A stretch of 64,000 nt of DNA from Vibrio orientalis CIP 102891 = ATCC 33934 (GCF_000176235.1 NZ_ACZV01000005.1:930001-994000); one strand, 5' to 3'. Shown: positions 1 to 10,253, counted from the first letter of the stretch. Translations and numbers: made by a program. Notes: generated by a model not told the origin, from the sequence alone.

Positions 1-3000
1 CTGAGCATAGTGGGTGGCGATGAAGTGCGCGAAGGCGACGACGCTTACCTGGAATTCACGGTGAAACTGTCCAACGAAGTGGGCGAGGCGGTGGACTTCA
101 CGCTGAGCAGCGGCGTTGACAGCGACGTGAACACTGCTGATGCGACGGGTGGTCAGGACTACGACAACGTGGATTACTACGTGGCGGACGGCAACGGCGG
201 CTATCGCGTGGCGACCGACGCAGACCTGCGCATTGCTGCTGGTGATACCGAAGTAAAAGTGTACGTACTCGTTAATAAAGACAGTGAGCTAGAATCTAAT
301 GAAACGCTTGCACTTACGGCGAACACAGGCTCAGACAAAGTGTCCGGCGATAAGGCTGTAACGGCGACGGGTGTAATTTTAGACAATTACGTAGATCCTT
401 CGAGCTCTTCATCTGCAAGCCTATCGCTTGACGATGCCGACACAGCTGGTTCTGCCACTGATGTCGATACAGATTCACTGTCATTTACAGCGGGTTCTGC
501 TGATGTTGATACATTTGCTTTTGACGTTAGCGATGAGGTGCTAAATAGCATTTCTGTAACTGGACTTGATGGGGATATCGTTTGGTCAAGCGATCAGTCA
601 ACCGGAAACCTGATTGGCTCGATTGGTGGTCAACAAGCAATCGTGTTAAGCCTTCAAGGCTCAACTATTGCCGCAAACACAACTGGCACTGTTACTGTAA
701 TTGCAACGCTACTTGATAATCTGCAGCACTTAGAGTCTACAGATAGTATTGCTATCAGCGGGATTAAGGTCGATGCATTTGATACTAATGATCAGTCTGC
801 TAGCGCTACAGTAAGTATTGGCATCTCAGATGATGGTGTAACCCTAAATGCTCTAGACCTATCTGGATCTAATGCTCAGGGTATTTATCATGGAACACTA
901 ACTACTGGCGGTGTAGATGAAGCATATTCGGCTGATTTAAGTAGTAACATTTCGGGTGATGGCTCATTCAGTGATTCTGGTATCACAGCGGGTGGTAAGA
1001 CACTGTACTACTTCGTTGATCCTGAAAACCCAGATACTTTGATTGCTTATATCGACCACAGTGATTCTCCTGGAGAGTACTCAGCAAGTAACACCGACCA
1101 GGAATTAGTCTTCACTCTAGTGGCCGATCCTAATAGCGACAGCTACCAGCTCGAAGTCGTACGTCCAATCGATTCATTGACTGAGGTGACAATCGAGAAT
1201 CTTGAAGGTGGTAAAGGCGGTAATACGGCTTCTGTATTTGTTGGCTTAGACGGTTCAGGGTCTACGTTTGTTCTTAACGACCCTTCTGACTTAACTGCAT
1301 CGCATGAGCTTTCATTTACGCTGACTTCACGTTCTGATAATAGTTCTGCTGGTACAGTTAACGGTAACACCAATGGATTTGGCGTTGACAATGCGTGGGT
1401 GGATCAGGGTGAAACTCTTGTTGTTGATTACGCATCACCAGTGGCAGCGGCTTCGTTTGCATTCACGGGTGCAACTACTATCTACTATATTGCCTACGCA
1501 GAAGACGGTAGTGTGCTTGGCCAAGGCAACATTGCTAACGGCGATTCGATCTCCAACTTGGGTGAAATTAGTTATGTAGAGCTTTCTACTTCAAGCAGTG
1601 ATAGTCACAATAACTTCCAGTTTACCGGAAGCACATCAAGTGTTATTGACTCTTCAATTAATGATGTGAATCTGGACTTTGACGTCGTTGTAACTGATAG
1701 TGATGGCGATGAAGCTAACGGTAGTTTCAACGTCGATCTTGCTGCTACACGCAATACTCAGCAAGGCCCTACTGCTGGCACAGCAACGATGTCATACCAA
1801 CTGCTAGAGTCTGATTTAGTGAGTGATGGTCAAGAGTCACAAGTTAAGTCGCTTTCATTTACTGCGGGTAGTGATGCAATTGGCGCATTCCAATTCGGTG
1901 ACACAGACAGTATTCAGGTAGAAGGTATACGTGCCAAGGTTCACTGGGAACTGAATGAAAATGGTGAACTTATTGGTACTACGATGGGCCGCGAGGCGAT
2001 CAAGTTAAGCCTAGAGTGGAACCGTGTTGGTGCTGGTCAAGACGGCGATGTTGAAGTCAAAGTCGAATTACTTGAATCTCTACCGCACTCTGTCAATGTT
2101 GATTCAATCCTGGTGAGTGGTATAGAAATCGAAGCGGTATCAAGCAAAGGCGAGACGGCAACATCTGTAGTTAGCGTAGCTGTAGAAGATTACGTAAAAG
2201 TACAAGCAGATAGCGGCAATGCCTTAGAAGATAACTTGGTTAAGGGCAACGTTCTAACCAATGATGAAGATTACGATGCTGATCTAACGCTACAGGTAAC
2301 TAGAGTTCAAGTAGAGGGCAAATCTTATGCTGCAGGCGAATCTATCGTCCTTGCAGGCAAAGGTACTCTGGTAGTCAATCAGGATGGCGGCTACGAATTT
2401 GATCCAGTAGACAACTGGTCTGGTAATGTGCCTGAAGTTACTTATACTACCAATACAGGTGATAGCAGTACTCTTGCTATTTCAGTGACAGCGGTAGCTG
2501 ATGCTCCTAATGTTCAGATTACAGTAGGTAGTACAACTCCACGAGAAGTAGCTTTCGACTATGATAAAGAAGTTCAGAAAGCTAAGGATTTAACGAACAA
2601 TGGAATCTTTGGAGATAAAGACCACGATAATCAAACTGATCAGTTGCTCGGAAGCAACGACAAAAATGATTTCATTGACGGCAAAGGCCTGAGCGATTCA
2701 GTTATCGGATATGGTGGTAATGACGTTTTCGTAAGTAGTGAAGGTGATGATTCAATATTCGGTGGTCATGAGTCTGGTTTACAAGACCCGAATGACGGTA
2801 TGGATACGGTCATTTACACAGGTAACTTCAGCGATTATGAGTTCGAAAAGCTCTACTTAAACGGTAATGTCGGTCTAAATGTACGTGATACTAGATATGA
2901 TGCTGATGCTGGCTGGTCGGCAGCTAAGAATGAAGGCCTCGATACCTTCGAGAAAGGTGATGCCTTATACAGTATCGAGAAACTCATATTTGCAGATGGA

Positions 3001-5298
3001 ATCTATCTTGTAGATAACGGAGAGCTCGTAAAACAGGAACAGACTGAATCTGTTGTTCCCGTTGATATTTCTGTATCTCTAACAGATCTAGATGGCAGTG
3101 AGTTTATTCAAGACGAATCGGTTACTTTATCTGGTGTTCCTGACGGCGTTCAATTGGTTATAGATGGTGTTGTACAAACGCCAAATAGCAATGGCACTTA
3201 CACCGTAACGCTTGATGTCGCTGAAAACGAACTAACTGGTCGTGTTAGTGCGGAACTTGTTGCTCCTCACGACTATGACGGTAGTCTGGATTTTGATTTG
3301 TCAGTCTCAGCAACCAGCGAAGAGAAAGTCGGTGCAGATACTGAAACGACGACAGTTTCAGAGCCTGTGACACTATCCGGATCTGATCTGGTTGTTGGTA
3401 ATAATGTCGATAACACGCTCGAAGGCCATGGTGGTAACGATATTCTTATTGGAGACCAAGGTGGTTATAAGACAAATGTTACTCCGGGCGTAAACTACAA
3501 CATCGCTTTAGTTGTTGATGCGTCGGGAAGTATGGGTGACTACGTTTACAATACTGATGGCACGGTAATGCGTAATCCAGACGGGTCAGCAATGACTCGT
3601 ATGGATATGATGCAGGAAGCTTTGACTAACCTAGTTGAATCGCTCGTTACCCATGATGGCTCTATTAATATTAAGCTGATTGGTTTCGACGATAATATTG
3701 ATGTTACGTTCGAAGCTCTTGATATCACTAACAGCTCGGATGTTGTAGCTGAATTGTTAAGTAAGATTGAGAATAATCTACCAGTTGGAGGTGGCACAGA
3801 CTACGGTGTTGGCTTCGAGGAAGCGAATAACTGGTACGCTAGCTCATCTATTAGCTCTAATGGTTATGAAAATATGACTTTCTTCCTAACGGACGGAGAG
3901 CCAAACAGCGGTACGCTTAATAATGGGCTAACAGAGTACAATGAACTAGTTAGTACACATAATGCGAAAGTGATGGCTGTCGGAATGGGTAACGATATTG
4001 ATGACTCGGTACTGAAGTTCTTTGACAATACGTCTGTAACTGGTTGGGAGGCAGTGCCTGGATACAGCTCTGAAACAATGGTTCTTAACCTTTCTCGGGA
4101 TCTTTATTATGGTGACTATGACGACGTAAGCGCGGATAAATCAAGCGGGTCTAGGTTCTATAGAGCTAACGATAAGTTGATTCTTGAAGACAAAGATAGC
4201 GGATACGGTCGCTCAGAAGTAGCATATGAGAGCAAGGTATTCTCCGTCTCTAATAGCAATAGCTCTATTACATTTGATGTTGACCTCACAAACAGCCACT
4301 TCAGATGGGCGCTATACAATGAGGCGGGAACCCTAATTCAAAGCGCAACTTTGGATCAACAAAATGGCGAGTTTAGTGTTTCAACTGATGTTGTTGACGC
4401 AGGTAATTACTATATAGTCTTTGCGCACGACGCATCTGTAAATGGTAAGACGCTAACGTCAGCTGAGGTTGCTGATGTTTATGTTGTATCTCCTCTTGCT
4501 CCTGCAGGCGATGTCCAAATTGTAGGCACACCTAGCGAACTGCAAGCGGTGCTTCAAGGTGGCGAAACTGTTCAGCAGATTGACTCGATGGGTGGAGACA
4601 CTCTATTCGGTGGACGTGATTCAGATATTCTGTTTGGTGACAGTATCAACACTGATAACCTTCCTTGGGGTGTTGATGGTAATCCGGCCAAGCCATCTGA
4701 CTTGGGTGAAGGCGCTGGAATGGAAGGTCTGAAACAGTTCCTTGAGCTCAAAAATGGTACGTCTCCGTCGGATTCAGAGCTCTACGACTACATCAAGGCT
4801 AATCATGAAAGCCTGAATATTGATGGCGATACTCGCGGTGGTAACGACACCTTAGATGGTGGTGAAGGTGATGATATTCTTTACGGCCAAGGTGGTACGG
4901 ATACGCTTATCGGTGGCCTGGGCAACGATATCCTAACTGGCGGTGAAGATGCAGATATCTTCAAATTCGTCGACCAGGGCACAGGTGTTCGTGATGGTGA
5001 AGTTGATACGATTAAAGACTTTACTGCTCATGAAGATAAGATTGATATCTCTGAACTGCTTCATACAGATGCTAACGACTCAATCACTACGCTGTTAGAT
5101 AATCATGAAATTGAACTCGCTCTTAATGGCGACAATCTGGAACTAACTATCTCTGATGGTGCGAAGAGTCAGACTGTTATTATCGAAGGTGGTAAGGCTG
5201 AGTACACTGAAGAGTTGTCCGGTGGTCCGCTTGATAGTGCAAGTACTACAGCAATCCTAAACGACCTACTGAAGGTATACGACACAACTAACCATTAA
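1..5298 (+). CDS. Giant RTX adhesin, C-terminal part (5' end outside window)
   Basis: The reading frame is open from the first base, so this is the 3' end of a larger gene. The product is a type I-secreted surface adhesin of the LapA/FrhA kind. In order I see a Calx-beta-like repeat (about nt 1-400), two related extracellular repeat domains (about 415-840 and 1780-2185), a cadherin-like domain (about 2190-2530), short glycine/aspartate RTX repeats (about 2640-2790 and 3390-3470), a von Willebrand A domain (about 3499-4060) with MIDAS residues DASGS, a downstream GGGTDY threonine and TDGEP, more RTX nonapeptides (about 4580-4640 and 4837-4960; GGNDTLDGG type), and a VCA0849-type C-terminal secretion domain. 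The protein is acidic and almost free of cysteine, as usual for secreted Ca2+-binding adhesins. Codon choice is markedly more GC-rich in the first ~250 bases. The N-terminal retention module, if present, is not in view. Confidence 0.93.
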   Translation: MSIVGGDEVREGDDAYLEFTVKLSNEVGEAVDFTLSSGVDSDVNTADATGGQDYDNVDYYVADGNGGYRVATDADLRIAAGDTEVKVYVLVNKDSELESNETLALTANTGSDKVSGDKAVTATGVILDNYVDPSSSSSASLSLDDADTAGSATDVDTDSLSFTAGSADVDTFAFDVSDEVLNSISVTGLDGDIVWSSDQSTGNLIGSIGGQQAIVLSLQGSTIAANTTGTVTVIATLLDNLQHLESTDSIAISGIKVDAFDTNDQSASATVSIGISDDGVTLNALDLSGSNAQGIYHGTLTTGGVDEAYSADLSSNISGDGSFSDSGITAGGKTLYYFVDPENPDTLIAYIDHSDSPGEYSASNTDQELVFTLVADPNSDSYQLEVVRPIDSLTEVTIENLEGGKGGNTASVFVGLDGSGSTFVLNDPSDLTASHELSFTLTSRSDNSSAGTVNGNTNGFGVDNAWVDQGETLVVDYASPVAAASFAFTGATTIYYIAYAEDGSVLGQGNIANGDSISNLGEISYVELSTSSSDSHNNFQFTGSTSSVIDSSINDVNLDFDVVVTDSDGDEANGSFNVDLAATRNTQQGPTAGTATMSYQLLESDLVSDGQESQVKSLSFTAGSDAIGAFQFGDTDSIQVEGIRAKVHWELNENGELIGTTMGREAIKLSLEWNRVGAGQDGDVEVKVELLESLPHSVNVDSILVSGIEIEAVSSKGETATSVVSVAVEDYVKVQADSGNALEDNLVKGNVLTNDEDYDADLTLQVTRVQVEGKSYAAGESIVLAGKGTLVVNQDGGYEFDPVDNWSGNVPEVTYTTNTGDSSTLAISVTAVADAPNVQITVGSTTPREVAFDYDKEVQKAKDLTNNGIFGDKDHDNQTDQLLGSNDKNDFIDGKGLSDSVIGYGGNDVFVSSEGDDSIFGGHESGLQDPNDGMDTVIYTGNFSDYEFEKLYLNGNVGLNVRDTRYDADAGWSAAKNEGLDTFEKGDALYSIEKLIFADGIYLVDNGELVKQEQTESVVPVDISVSLTDLDGSEFIQDESVTLSGVPDGVQLVIDGVVQTPNSNGTYTVTLDVAENELTGRVSAELVAPHDYDGSLDFDLSVSATSEEKVGADTETTTVSEPVTLSGSDLVVGNNVDNTLEGHGGNDILIGDQGGYKTNVTPGVNYNIALVVDASGSMGDYVYNTDGTVMRNPDGSAMTRMDMMQEALTNLVESLVTHDGSINIKLIGFDDNIDVTFEALDITNSSDVVAELLSKIENNLPVGGGTDYGVGFEEANNWYASSSISSNGYENMTFFLTDGEPNSGTLNNGLTEYNELVSTHNAKVMAVGMGNDIDDSVLKFFDNTSVTGWEAVPGYSSETMVLNLSRDLYYGDYDDVSADKSSGSRFYRANDKLILEDKDSGYGRSEVAYESKVFSVSNSNSSITFDVDLTNSHFRWALYNEAGTLIQSATLDQQNGEFSVSTDVVDAGNYYIVFAHDASVNGKTLTSAEVADVYVVSPLAPAGDVQIVGTPSELQAVLQGGETVQQIDSMGGDTLFGGRDSDILFGDSINTDNLPWGVDGNPAKPSDLGEGAGMEGLKQFLELKNGTSPSDSELYDYIKANHESLNIDGDTRGGNDTLDGGEGDDILYGQGGTDTLIGGLGNDILTGGEDADIFKFVDQGTGVRDGEVDTIKDFTAHEDKIDISELLHTDANDSITTLLDNHEIELALNGDNLELTISDGAKSQTVIIEGGKAEYTEELSGGPLDSASTTAILNDLLKVYDTTNH

Positions 5299-5300
5299 AC

Positions 5301-5325
5301 AAAAAGGGCCGCAAGGCCCTTTTTT
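5301..5325 (+). terminator. Rho-independent terminator of the adhesin gene
   Basis: A GGGCC/GGCCC stem with a GCAA tetraloop is followed by a run of T, starting two bases after the adhesin stop codon. Confidence 0.92.
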
Positions 5326-5371
5326 AATGCTCGTTACTTAGGCTGTGTATCCTTCAGCACCAGTAAAAAGA

Positions 5372-5398
5372 AAGGGTTGACACCAAGTGTCAACCCTT
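5372..5398 (-). terminator. Terminator of rlmI, possibly bidirectional
   Basis: Perfect 11-bp stem (AAGGGTTGACA and its complement) with a 5-base loop, just beyond the rlmI stop on the minus strand. A CTTTCTTTTT tract follows on the minus strand and a shorter T run on the plus strand, so it can separate the convergent adhesin and rlmI genes. Confidence 0.85.
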
Positions 5399-5414
5399 CA
5401 AATTTTTCTCGCTT

Positions 5415-6608
5415 CTACAACACCTTACAAGCAAATCCTTTCAAGTAGAAACCTTCAGGATAAGCACTGTCAGTAGGGTGGTCAGCCGCTTGCTCAAAGC
5501 GTTCAACAAACTTCACTTGGCGGCCAGAGTCTACGGCTGCATCAGCGATCACTTTCTGGAATAGCTCGCCGCTCATTAAGCCTGAGCAAGAGTAGGTCAG
5601 TAGTGTGCCGCCTGGCTTAAGAATCTGCATCGCCAGCATGTTGATGTCTTTATAGCCATTTGCACCTGACGTCAGGTTGTTCTTGCTGGATACGAACTTA
5701 GGCGGATCCATGATTACAACGTCAAATTTAGTGCCTTGGTCGCGGTATTCACGAAGTAGTTTGAATACGTCTGCATTAAGGAATACTGCGCGCTTCTTCG
5801 AAATGTCAAACTCGTTTAGTTCTGCGTTGTACTTAGCAGTATCTAATGCAGGTTGAGACACATCAGCATTGATCACACGCTTAGCGCCGCCTTTAAGGGC
5901 GTATAAACCAAAGCCGCCAGTGTAAGAGAAACAGTTTAGGACTTCTTTGTCTTGAACGTACTTCATTGATTGAAGACGACTGTCACGCTGGTCAAGGTAG
6001 AAACCTGTCTTGTGGCCATCGATGATATCAACACTGATCTTAACGCCGTTTTCTTCAATAACCACTGACTTAGGTGGTTCTTCACCATGCAGAACACCTG
6101 TAGTTTGCTCTAAGCCTTCTTTTTTACGTACCGCAACGTCAGAGCGCTCGTAAATATTGCACTCTGGGAATACCTCGAGAAGGGCTTCAACAAGTACTTG
6201 CTTATTGAACTCAGCACCAGCGCTTAGTAGCTGGCACACAAGGTAGTTCTGGAATTTATCGATGGTGATGCCAGGAAGGCCGTCAGATTCAGCAGCAATC
6301 AGGCGGTAGCCAGTTAGACCGTCACGCACAATAATATCTTCACGTAACAGTTGGGCATCTTGGATACGCTTAACGAAGAATGATTTGTTAATCTCTTCTT
6401 TATTGAAGCTCCAAACACGTGCACGGATCTGCGAGTTTGGTGAATACGCCGCTTTTGCCAGCCACTTTTCATCGTGTGAGAAAACATCCACAGTTTCGCC
6501 AAGCTTTGGTTCGCCTTCTACTCGGTGAATGCCACGAGAAAACACCCAAGGGTGCTTGCGGCGAAGGGATTTGTCTCGGCCTTTGACTAGATAGATAGCT
6601 GGAGTCAT
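5415..6608 (-). CDS. rlmI: 23S rRNA m5C1962 methyltransferase RlmI
   Basis: SAM-dependent methyltransferase that makes m5C at position 1962 of 23S rRNA. The N-terminus ([20 protein letters not shown]) is the PUA-type RNA-binding domain. The Rossmann part has [14 protein letters not shown] as the SAM-binding segment, VIMDPPKF as motif IV and TYSCSG holding the catalytic cysteine region. I start it at the ATG at 6608, giving 397 residues, close to the 396 of E. coli RlmI; a TTG four codons upstream lacks support. It heads the rlmI-(mcp)-yccX-tusE-yccA neighbourhood also known in enterobacteria, where yccX follows rlmI directly. Confidence is high on family and function. Confidence 0.95.
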   Translation of the reverse strand: MTPAIYLVKGRDKSLRRKHPWVFSRGIHRVEGEPKLGETVDVFSHDEKWLAKAAYSPNSQIRARVWSFNKEEINKSFFVKRIQDAQLLREDIIVRDGLTGYRLIAAESDGLPGITIDKFQNYLVCQLLSAGAEFNKQVLVEALLEVFPECNIYERSDVAVRKKEGLEQTTGVLHGEEPPKSVVIEENGVKISVDIIDGHKTGFYLDQRDSRLQSMKYVQDKEVLNCFSYTGGFGLYALKGGAKRVINADVSQPALDTAKYNAELNEFDISKKRAVFLNADVFKLLREYRDQGTKFDVVIMDPPKFVSSKNNLTSGANGYKDINMLAMQILKPGGTLLTYSCSGLMSGELFQKVIADAAVDSGRQVKFVERFEQAADHPTDSAYPEGFYLKGFACKVL

Positions 6609-6678
6609 TGGGTTACTCAATAGGTTGTTTTTAAAGGAGGGGTATTTTCTAGGATGTGTATAGGAATTGCAAATAAAA

Positions 6679-6698
6679 GAGCCGCCTAGTGGCGGCTC
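6679..6698 (-). terminator. Terminator of the chemoreceptor gene
   Basis: GAGCCGCC/GGCGGCTC stem with a TAGT loop, read on the minus strand into TCTTTTATTT, seven bases beyond the chemoreceptor stop codon. Confidence 0.85.
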
Positions 6699-6704
6699 AG
6701 AAAT

Positions 6705-8108
6705 TTATGCTTTTAGACCAGTAAGCAGGGCTTCCATTTGGTCACTTTGATTTCTCAACTGCTCAATGTTGGAGTTAGTTGCATTAATCATGCTGCATAC
6801 GCTATCTGATTGGATACGAATTTCTTCAACGCTTGCTGCAATGTTGTCAGCAACCACACCTTGCTCTTCAGCCGCAGTCGCAATTTGAATACTACTGTCT
6901 GAGATAGATTGGTTCTTCTCAGCGAGTGAGCCTATCTCAACATCGACTTCAGACATCAGTTGTTGTCCTTCAGAGGCATTGGTCACTGTTGTTTCCATTA
7001 ACTGAGTCAGAGACTGGCTATTGCGTTGCAGCGCTTCAATCATAGTTTGAATCTCTACGGTCGCTTGCTGCGTGCGTCCTGCTAGGGCGCGGACTTCATC
7101 TGCAACTACTGCAAAGCCTCGGCCTTGTTCGCCAGCTCGCGCTGCTTCAATTGCCGCGTTAAGTGCGAGTAGGTTAGTTTGCTCCGAAATACCATTGATG
7201 GTCGTTACGACTTCATCGATCTGTGCAGCGTTTGCATCCAACTCCGCTACGGCTTCTGACGCTGAACGAATCTCGCTCGAAAGCTGAGAAATAGAGTTAA
7301 GGGTGTGGCCAACTTTCTTTTGACCTTGAGTTGCGACACTACGGGCATCTTCTGTTTGCGTGCTTGAGTCATGCGCAAGGTTAGCCACTTCACGAATCGT
7401 TGAAGCCATCTGCTCTGTTGCACTTGCTAGGGAATTTAAGTGTTCTTGCTGGGTACCAGAAACATCAGCACTTTGAATGTTCGATTGATTCAAATCAGAG
7501 CTGATTTGTTGCATTAACGCGATTGATTCTTGAATCGATATTACCAAGTTTTGCTCACGCTCAGCCACTTGGTCGATTGTAATCGCAATTTCGCTGAATT
7601 CGTCACGCACTTTGAAGAAGTTCATGCGACTGGTTAAGTCACCGCTCGCTAGCGTGCTCAATGCTTTGTTCATCGTAAACATTGCGCCGCCAATGAAGGT
7701 CATAATGTAATAAACACCTAACGCAATAAGAGACAGTGTAACAAGTACGATGGTGATATGCGTTGCTGACATTGAAGACCAAAGGTTTTGGTCATGCGTT
7801 GCGGCGATACTGAACTCACCGCCATTAATGGCAATAGAGCCTTTGCCTGAAGCAAAGGTAATTGTCTCAGAGTTATTGATGATTGAAGCGACTTGGCTTT
7901 GCGATAGGTTACCCGCTTCAATCAGGTCTCTCATAAGCACTAGTTCATCTTGGTATAGATGATTGAGCATTTGATCTGCAGTGTTGTCCAAAACCAGTGT
8001 CAGAACGACTAATGCAATCAAAGGCAGGAGGAAAAGAAGGTAGAACTTTTCTTGAATTTTGAGATGAATGAGATATTTGTCAATCCAACGAAATGGTATT
8101 TCTTTCAT
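6705..8108 (-). CDS. Methyl-accepting chemotaxis protein
   Basis: Transmembrane chemoreceptor that signals to CheA/CheW. Two hydrophobic segments (about residues 18-40 and 125-150) enclose a short periplasmic region of roughly 80-90 residues, smaller than a typical four-helix or Cache sensor. A HAMP region follows, then a long coiled-coil signalling domain whose hairpin tip carries [20 protein letters not shown] and [15 protein letters not shown]. There is no C-terminal NWETF-type CheR/CheB tether. I choose the ATG at 8108 ([13 protein letters not shown]); an in-frame ATG at 8144 would add 12 residues without a better ribosome site. The ligand cannot be told. It sits between rlmI and acyP, which are adjacent in enterobacteria, so it looks like an insertion into a conserved block. 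Confidence 0.93.
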   Translation of the reverse strand: MKEIPFRWIDKYLIHLKIQEKFYLLFLLPLIALVVLTLVLDNTADQMLNHLYQDELVLMRDLIEAGNLSQSQVASIINNSETITFASGKGSIAINGGEFSIAATHDQNLWSSMSATHITIVLVTLSLIALGVYYIMTFIGGAMFTMNKALSTLASGDLTSRMNFFKVRDEFSEIAITIDQVAEREQNLVISIQESIALMQQISSDLNQSNIQSADVSGTQQEHLNSLASATEQMASTIREVANLAHDSSTQTEDARSVATQGQKKVGHTLNSISQLSSEIRSASEAVAELDANAAQIDEVVTTINGISEQTNLLALNAAIEAARAGEQGRGFAVVADEVRALAGRTQQATVEIQTMIEALQRNSQSLTQLMETTVTNASEGQQLMSEVDVEIGSLAEKNQSISDSSIQIATAAEEQGVVADNIAASVEEIRIQSDSVCSMINATNSNIEQLRNQSDQMEALLTGLKA

Positions 8109-8204
8109 AATTATTATATCCAGTGAGAAAACCCATATGTCCATTATGGGTGATAATTAAAACCAGCTAAATATATCACTGAGAAATGAATAGAGGTACT
8201 TAGA

Positions 8205-8477
8205 ATGCAAGAAAGTTGTGAGAGGTTCACGGTCTCGGGGCTTGTTCAAGGCGTTGGGTTCAGATATTCGACATCCTATGAAGGACAAAGGCTAGGCGTC
8301 ACAGGTTATGCTAAGAACTTATATAACGGCGATGTTGAGGTTGTGGTATGCGGTTTGCCGGAGCAAATTGAGGCAATGGCACTGTGGCTTGAGCACGGCC
8401 CTAAGACATCAAGAGTGGAGAGTGTTGTAAGAGAGATGATTCCATTCAAACCGTTTAAAGGGTTTAAGATTCTGTAG
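8205..8477 (+). CDS. acyP: Acylphosphatase (YccX type)
   Basis: Small cytosolic enzyme that hydrolyses carboxyl-phosphate bonds such as acetyl phosphate. The 90-residue product has the family signature: [10 protein letters not shown] contains the catalytic arginine and phosphate loop, and [17 protein letters not shown] carries the conserved catalytic asparagine segment. AGAGGT lies 7 bases before the ATG. It is divergent from the chemoreceptor and convergent with tusE. In E. coli the same gene lies between rlmI and tusE, which supports the assignment. Confidence 0.95.
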   Translation: MQESCERFTVSGLVQGVGFRYSTSYEGQRLGVTGYAKNLYNGDVEVVVCGLPEQIEAMALWLEHGPKTSRVESVVREMIPFKPFKGFKIL

Positions 8478-8494
8478 TGGGAAACTACAGAATC
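8468..8494 (+). terminator. Hairpin terminator between acyP and tusE
   Basis: Perfect 11-bp stem (GATTCTGTAGT with its complement) around a GGGAA loop; it includes the acyP stop codon. Only a weak GTCTTT follows, so termination strength is uncertain. Confidence 0.6.
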
Positions 8495-8504
8495 GTCTTT
8501 AGCA

Positions 8505-8834
8505 CTATAGGCACTTCGCCGGTTTTGGTAGGCCCGCGAGCTTTGTCGCTTGTTTTGCAGGACCTTGTTTGAATAGCTTGAACAGGTACTTACTGTTGCC
8601 TTTTTCTGGCCCGTGCGCCTTTTCCATCGCTTTTACCAACATTCTGACTGCTGGCGATGTATTAAATTCCACATAGAAATCGCGAACAAAATGGACGACT
8701 TCTAAGTGTGCATCAGTCAATTCAATACCTTCTTGCTCGGCTAGGATACTAATCATTCCTTCTTCCCATTGGGTATGATCCAATAGATAGCCCTGTGCGT
8801 CAGTTTCGATTTGTTTACCGTTGTACTCAAACAT
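8505..8834 (-). CDS. tusE: Sulfurtransferase TusE (DsrC family)
   Basis: TusE takes the persulfide sulfur from TusBCD and hands it to MnmA for 2-thiolation of tRNA wobble uridine. The 109-residue length equals E. coli TusE, and the C-terminus ends ...AKCL with the essential cysteine second from the end. Internal segments such as [20 protein letters not shown] match the DsrC fold. It lies downstream of yccA on the same strand, with a strong terminator between them, so it probably has its own promoter. Confidence 0.95.
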   Translation of the reverse strand: MFEYNGKQIETDAQGYLLDHTQWEEGMISILAEQEGIELTDAHLEVVHFVRDFYVEFNTSPAVRMLVKAMEKAHGPEKGNSKYLFKLFKQGPAKQATKLAGLPKPAKCL

Positions 8835-8908
8835 CTTACGATCCTAATAACATAGATATTCAATAGGGTAGCGCAGCATACCGTGATTAAACAATATCGC
8901 AAGTACGA

Positions 8909-8940
8909 AAAAGCCCGGCAGGGTTATCTGCCGGGCTTTT
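8909..8940 (-). terminator. Strong terminator of yccA
   Basis: 13-bp stem AAAAGCCCGGCAG with its exact complement and a 6-base loop; on the minus strand it runs into TTTTTCG. It separates yccA from tusE. Confidence 0.92.
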
Positions 8941-8961
8941 GGGTATCAATCTAATGAACGA

Positions 8962-9630
8962 TTAGTCGTTGTTCATAATACCTAGAATGCTTAACAAGCT
9001 TGTGAATAGGTTAAGGATGTTTAGGTACATTGAGATAGTCGCGCTTACGTAGTTTGTTTCTTCGCCACGTACGATACGGCTTGTGTCAAATAGAATGAAG
9101 CCAGAGAACACAAGTGCAGACATACTACTGATTGCAAGTTGTCCAATTGTAGAACCAACAAAGATGTTGATAATAGCAGCAACGATAACAATGATCAGAC
9201 CTGCAATCAGGAAGTTACGCATGAATGAGAAATCTTTCTTGCTGCTGATTGTATAAGCCGATAGACCTAAGAACACCATACCCGTCAAGCCAAGAGCTTG
9301 AGCAATGATAGAAGGGCCGTTAGCGATTGAAGCATAGTAAGTTAGCATTGGACCAAGAGCACCACCCATTAGAGTTGTGAACACGAAAGTCCATACGATA
9401 CCCATTGATGAGTTAATGCTTTTTGGTAGCGCGAAGAAAAGAATACCGATAGCTGCAATCTGCATAACAAGAGCCATCATTGGCGAAATACCAATTGCCA
9501 TTGTTGCCATTGCTGCTACTGCACTTGTTACCAACGTCATTGATAGCAAGAAGTACGTATTCTTAAGCGTTTTGTTGATCTCAAGTGTGTTAGGAGCACT
9601 TGTAGAACGGGTAAACATAGGGCTGTTCAT
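8962..9630 (-). CDS. yccA: Bax inhibitor-1 family inner membrane protein YccA
   Basis: Integral membrane protein of the BI-1 (TMBIM) family; E. coli YccA is a substrate and modulator of the FtsH protease. The 222 residues (E. coli 219) contain seven hydrophobic segments after a short polar N-terminus, and end near FILFDTSRIVRGEETNYVSATISMYLNILNLF, the conserved BI-1 C-terminal block with its acidic residues. GAGGAAG precedes the ATG. The position beside tusE agrees with E. coli order. Confidence 0.93.
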   Translation of the reverse strand: MNSPMFTRSTSAPNTLEINKTLKNTYFLLSMTLVTSAVAAMATMAIGISPMMALVMQIAAIGILFFALPKSINSSMGIVWTFVFTTLMGGALGPMLTYYASIANGPSIIAQALGLTGMVFLGLSAYTISSKKDFSFMRNFLIAGLIIVIVAAIINIFVGSTIGQLAISSMSALVFSGFILFDTSRIVRGEETNYVSATISMYLNILNLFTSLLSILGIMNND

Positions 9631-9935
9631 GATCTTCCTCGTAAGGTTTTATGTTTATATCTACATTTATGAGGTTGAATGGCCAAAAAATCAAGCCCCA
9701 ATTAACGTTGTAGTAAATAAAATAATAATAGAAATAAAAACTTATGTATTTTGAAATATGTAACTTGATATTACGTGATTTCACCAAGTTTCAATTTGAC
9801 ATTTAAAAGCGGCTAAAGCGTTTACTTGATTGGTGATAAATTGAACAGGGGTTAGCAACGTTTGGCACTTTTTTTTGCGTTACATGTTAGGGTTACTCAA
9901 TACGTAATGGGGCTTTATGTTCTAGAGGGGAAATT
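9631..9935. other. Divergent intergenic region yccA / ybjQ-like
   Basis: About 305 bases of AT-rich DNA between two divergent genes. It must hold both promoters. I see no convincing open frame, repeat or operator. An AGAGGGG ribosome site lies at its right end for the next gene. Confidence 0.6.
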
Positions 9936-10253
9936 ATGATTTATACGACAACAGAAACGGTTCCTGGCAAAGAAATAGAATCGGTATTAGGCATTGTTAA
10001 TGGAAACGTAGTCCAGTCTAAACATGTTGGCCGAGATATCATGGCTGGCTTGAAAGGCATCGTCGGAGGTGAGCTCAAAGGTTATACAGAGATGTTGATG
10101 GAAGCTCGCAATATAGCTGTACAACGATTGATAGAAGATGCTGAAAAGCTAAATGCGGATGCGATAGTGGGAATACGATTTACAACTAGCTCTGTTACTG
10201 ATGGTGCGTCAGAAATACTTGTGTTTGGCACGGCAGTTAAGCTCCGTACATAA
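9936..10253 (+). CDS. YbjQ/UPF0145 family protein
   Basis: A 105-residue cytosolic protein of the YbjQ family (PF01906), whose members form small pentameric rings and are described as possible heavy-metal-binding proteins; the true role is not established. Characteristic segments are the N-terminal TTTETVPGKEI, GIVNGNVVQSKHVGRDI, KGYTEMLMEARNIAVQRL and NADAIVGIRF. No cysteines are present, so metal binding through thiols is unlikely here. AGAGGGG lies six bases before the ATG. It stands alone, with no operon partner. Confidence 0.9.
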   Translation: MIYTTTETVPGKEIESVLGIVNGNVVQSKHVGRDIMAGLKGIVGGELKGYTEMLMEARNIAVQRLIEDAEKLNADAIVGIRFTTSSVTDGASEILVFGTAVKLRT

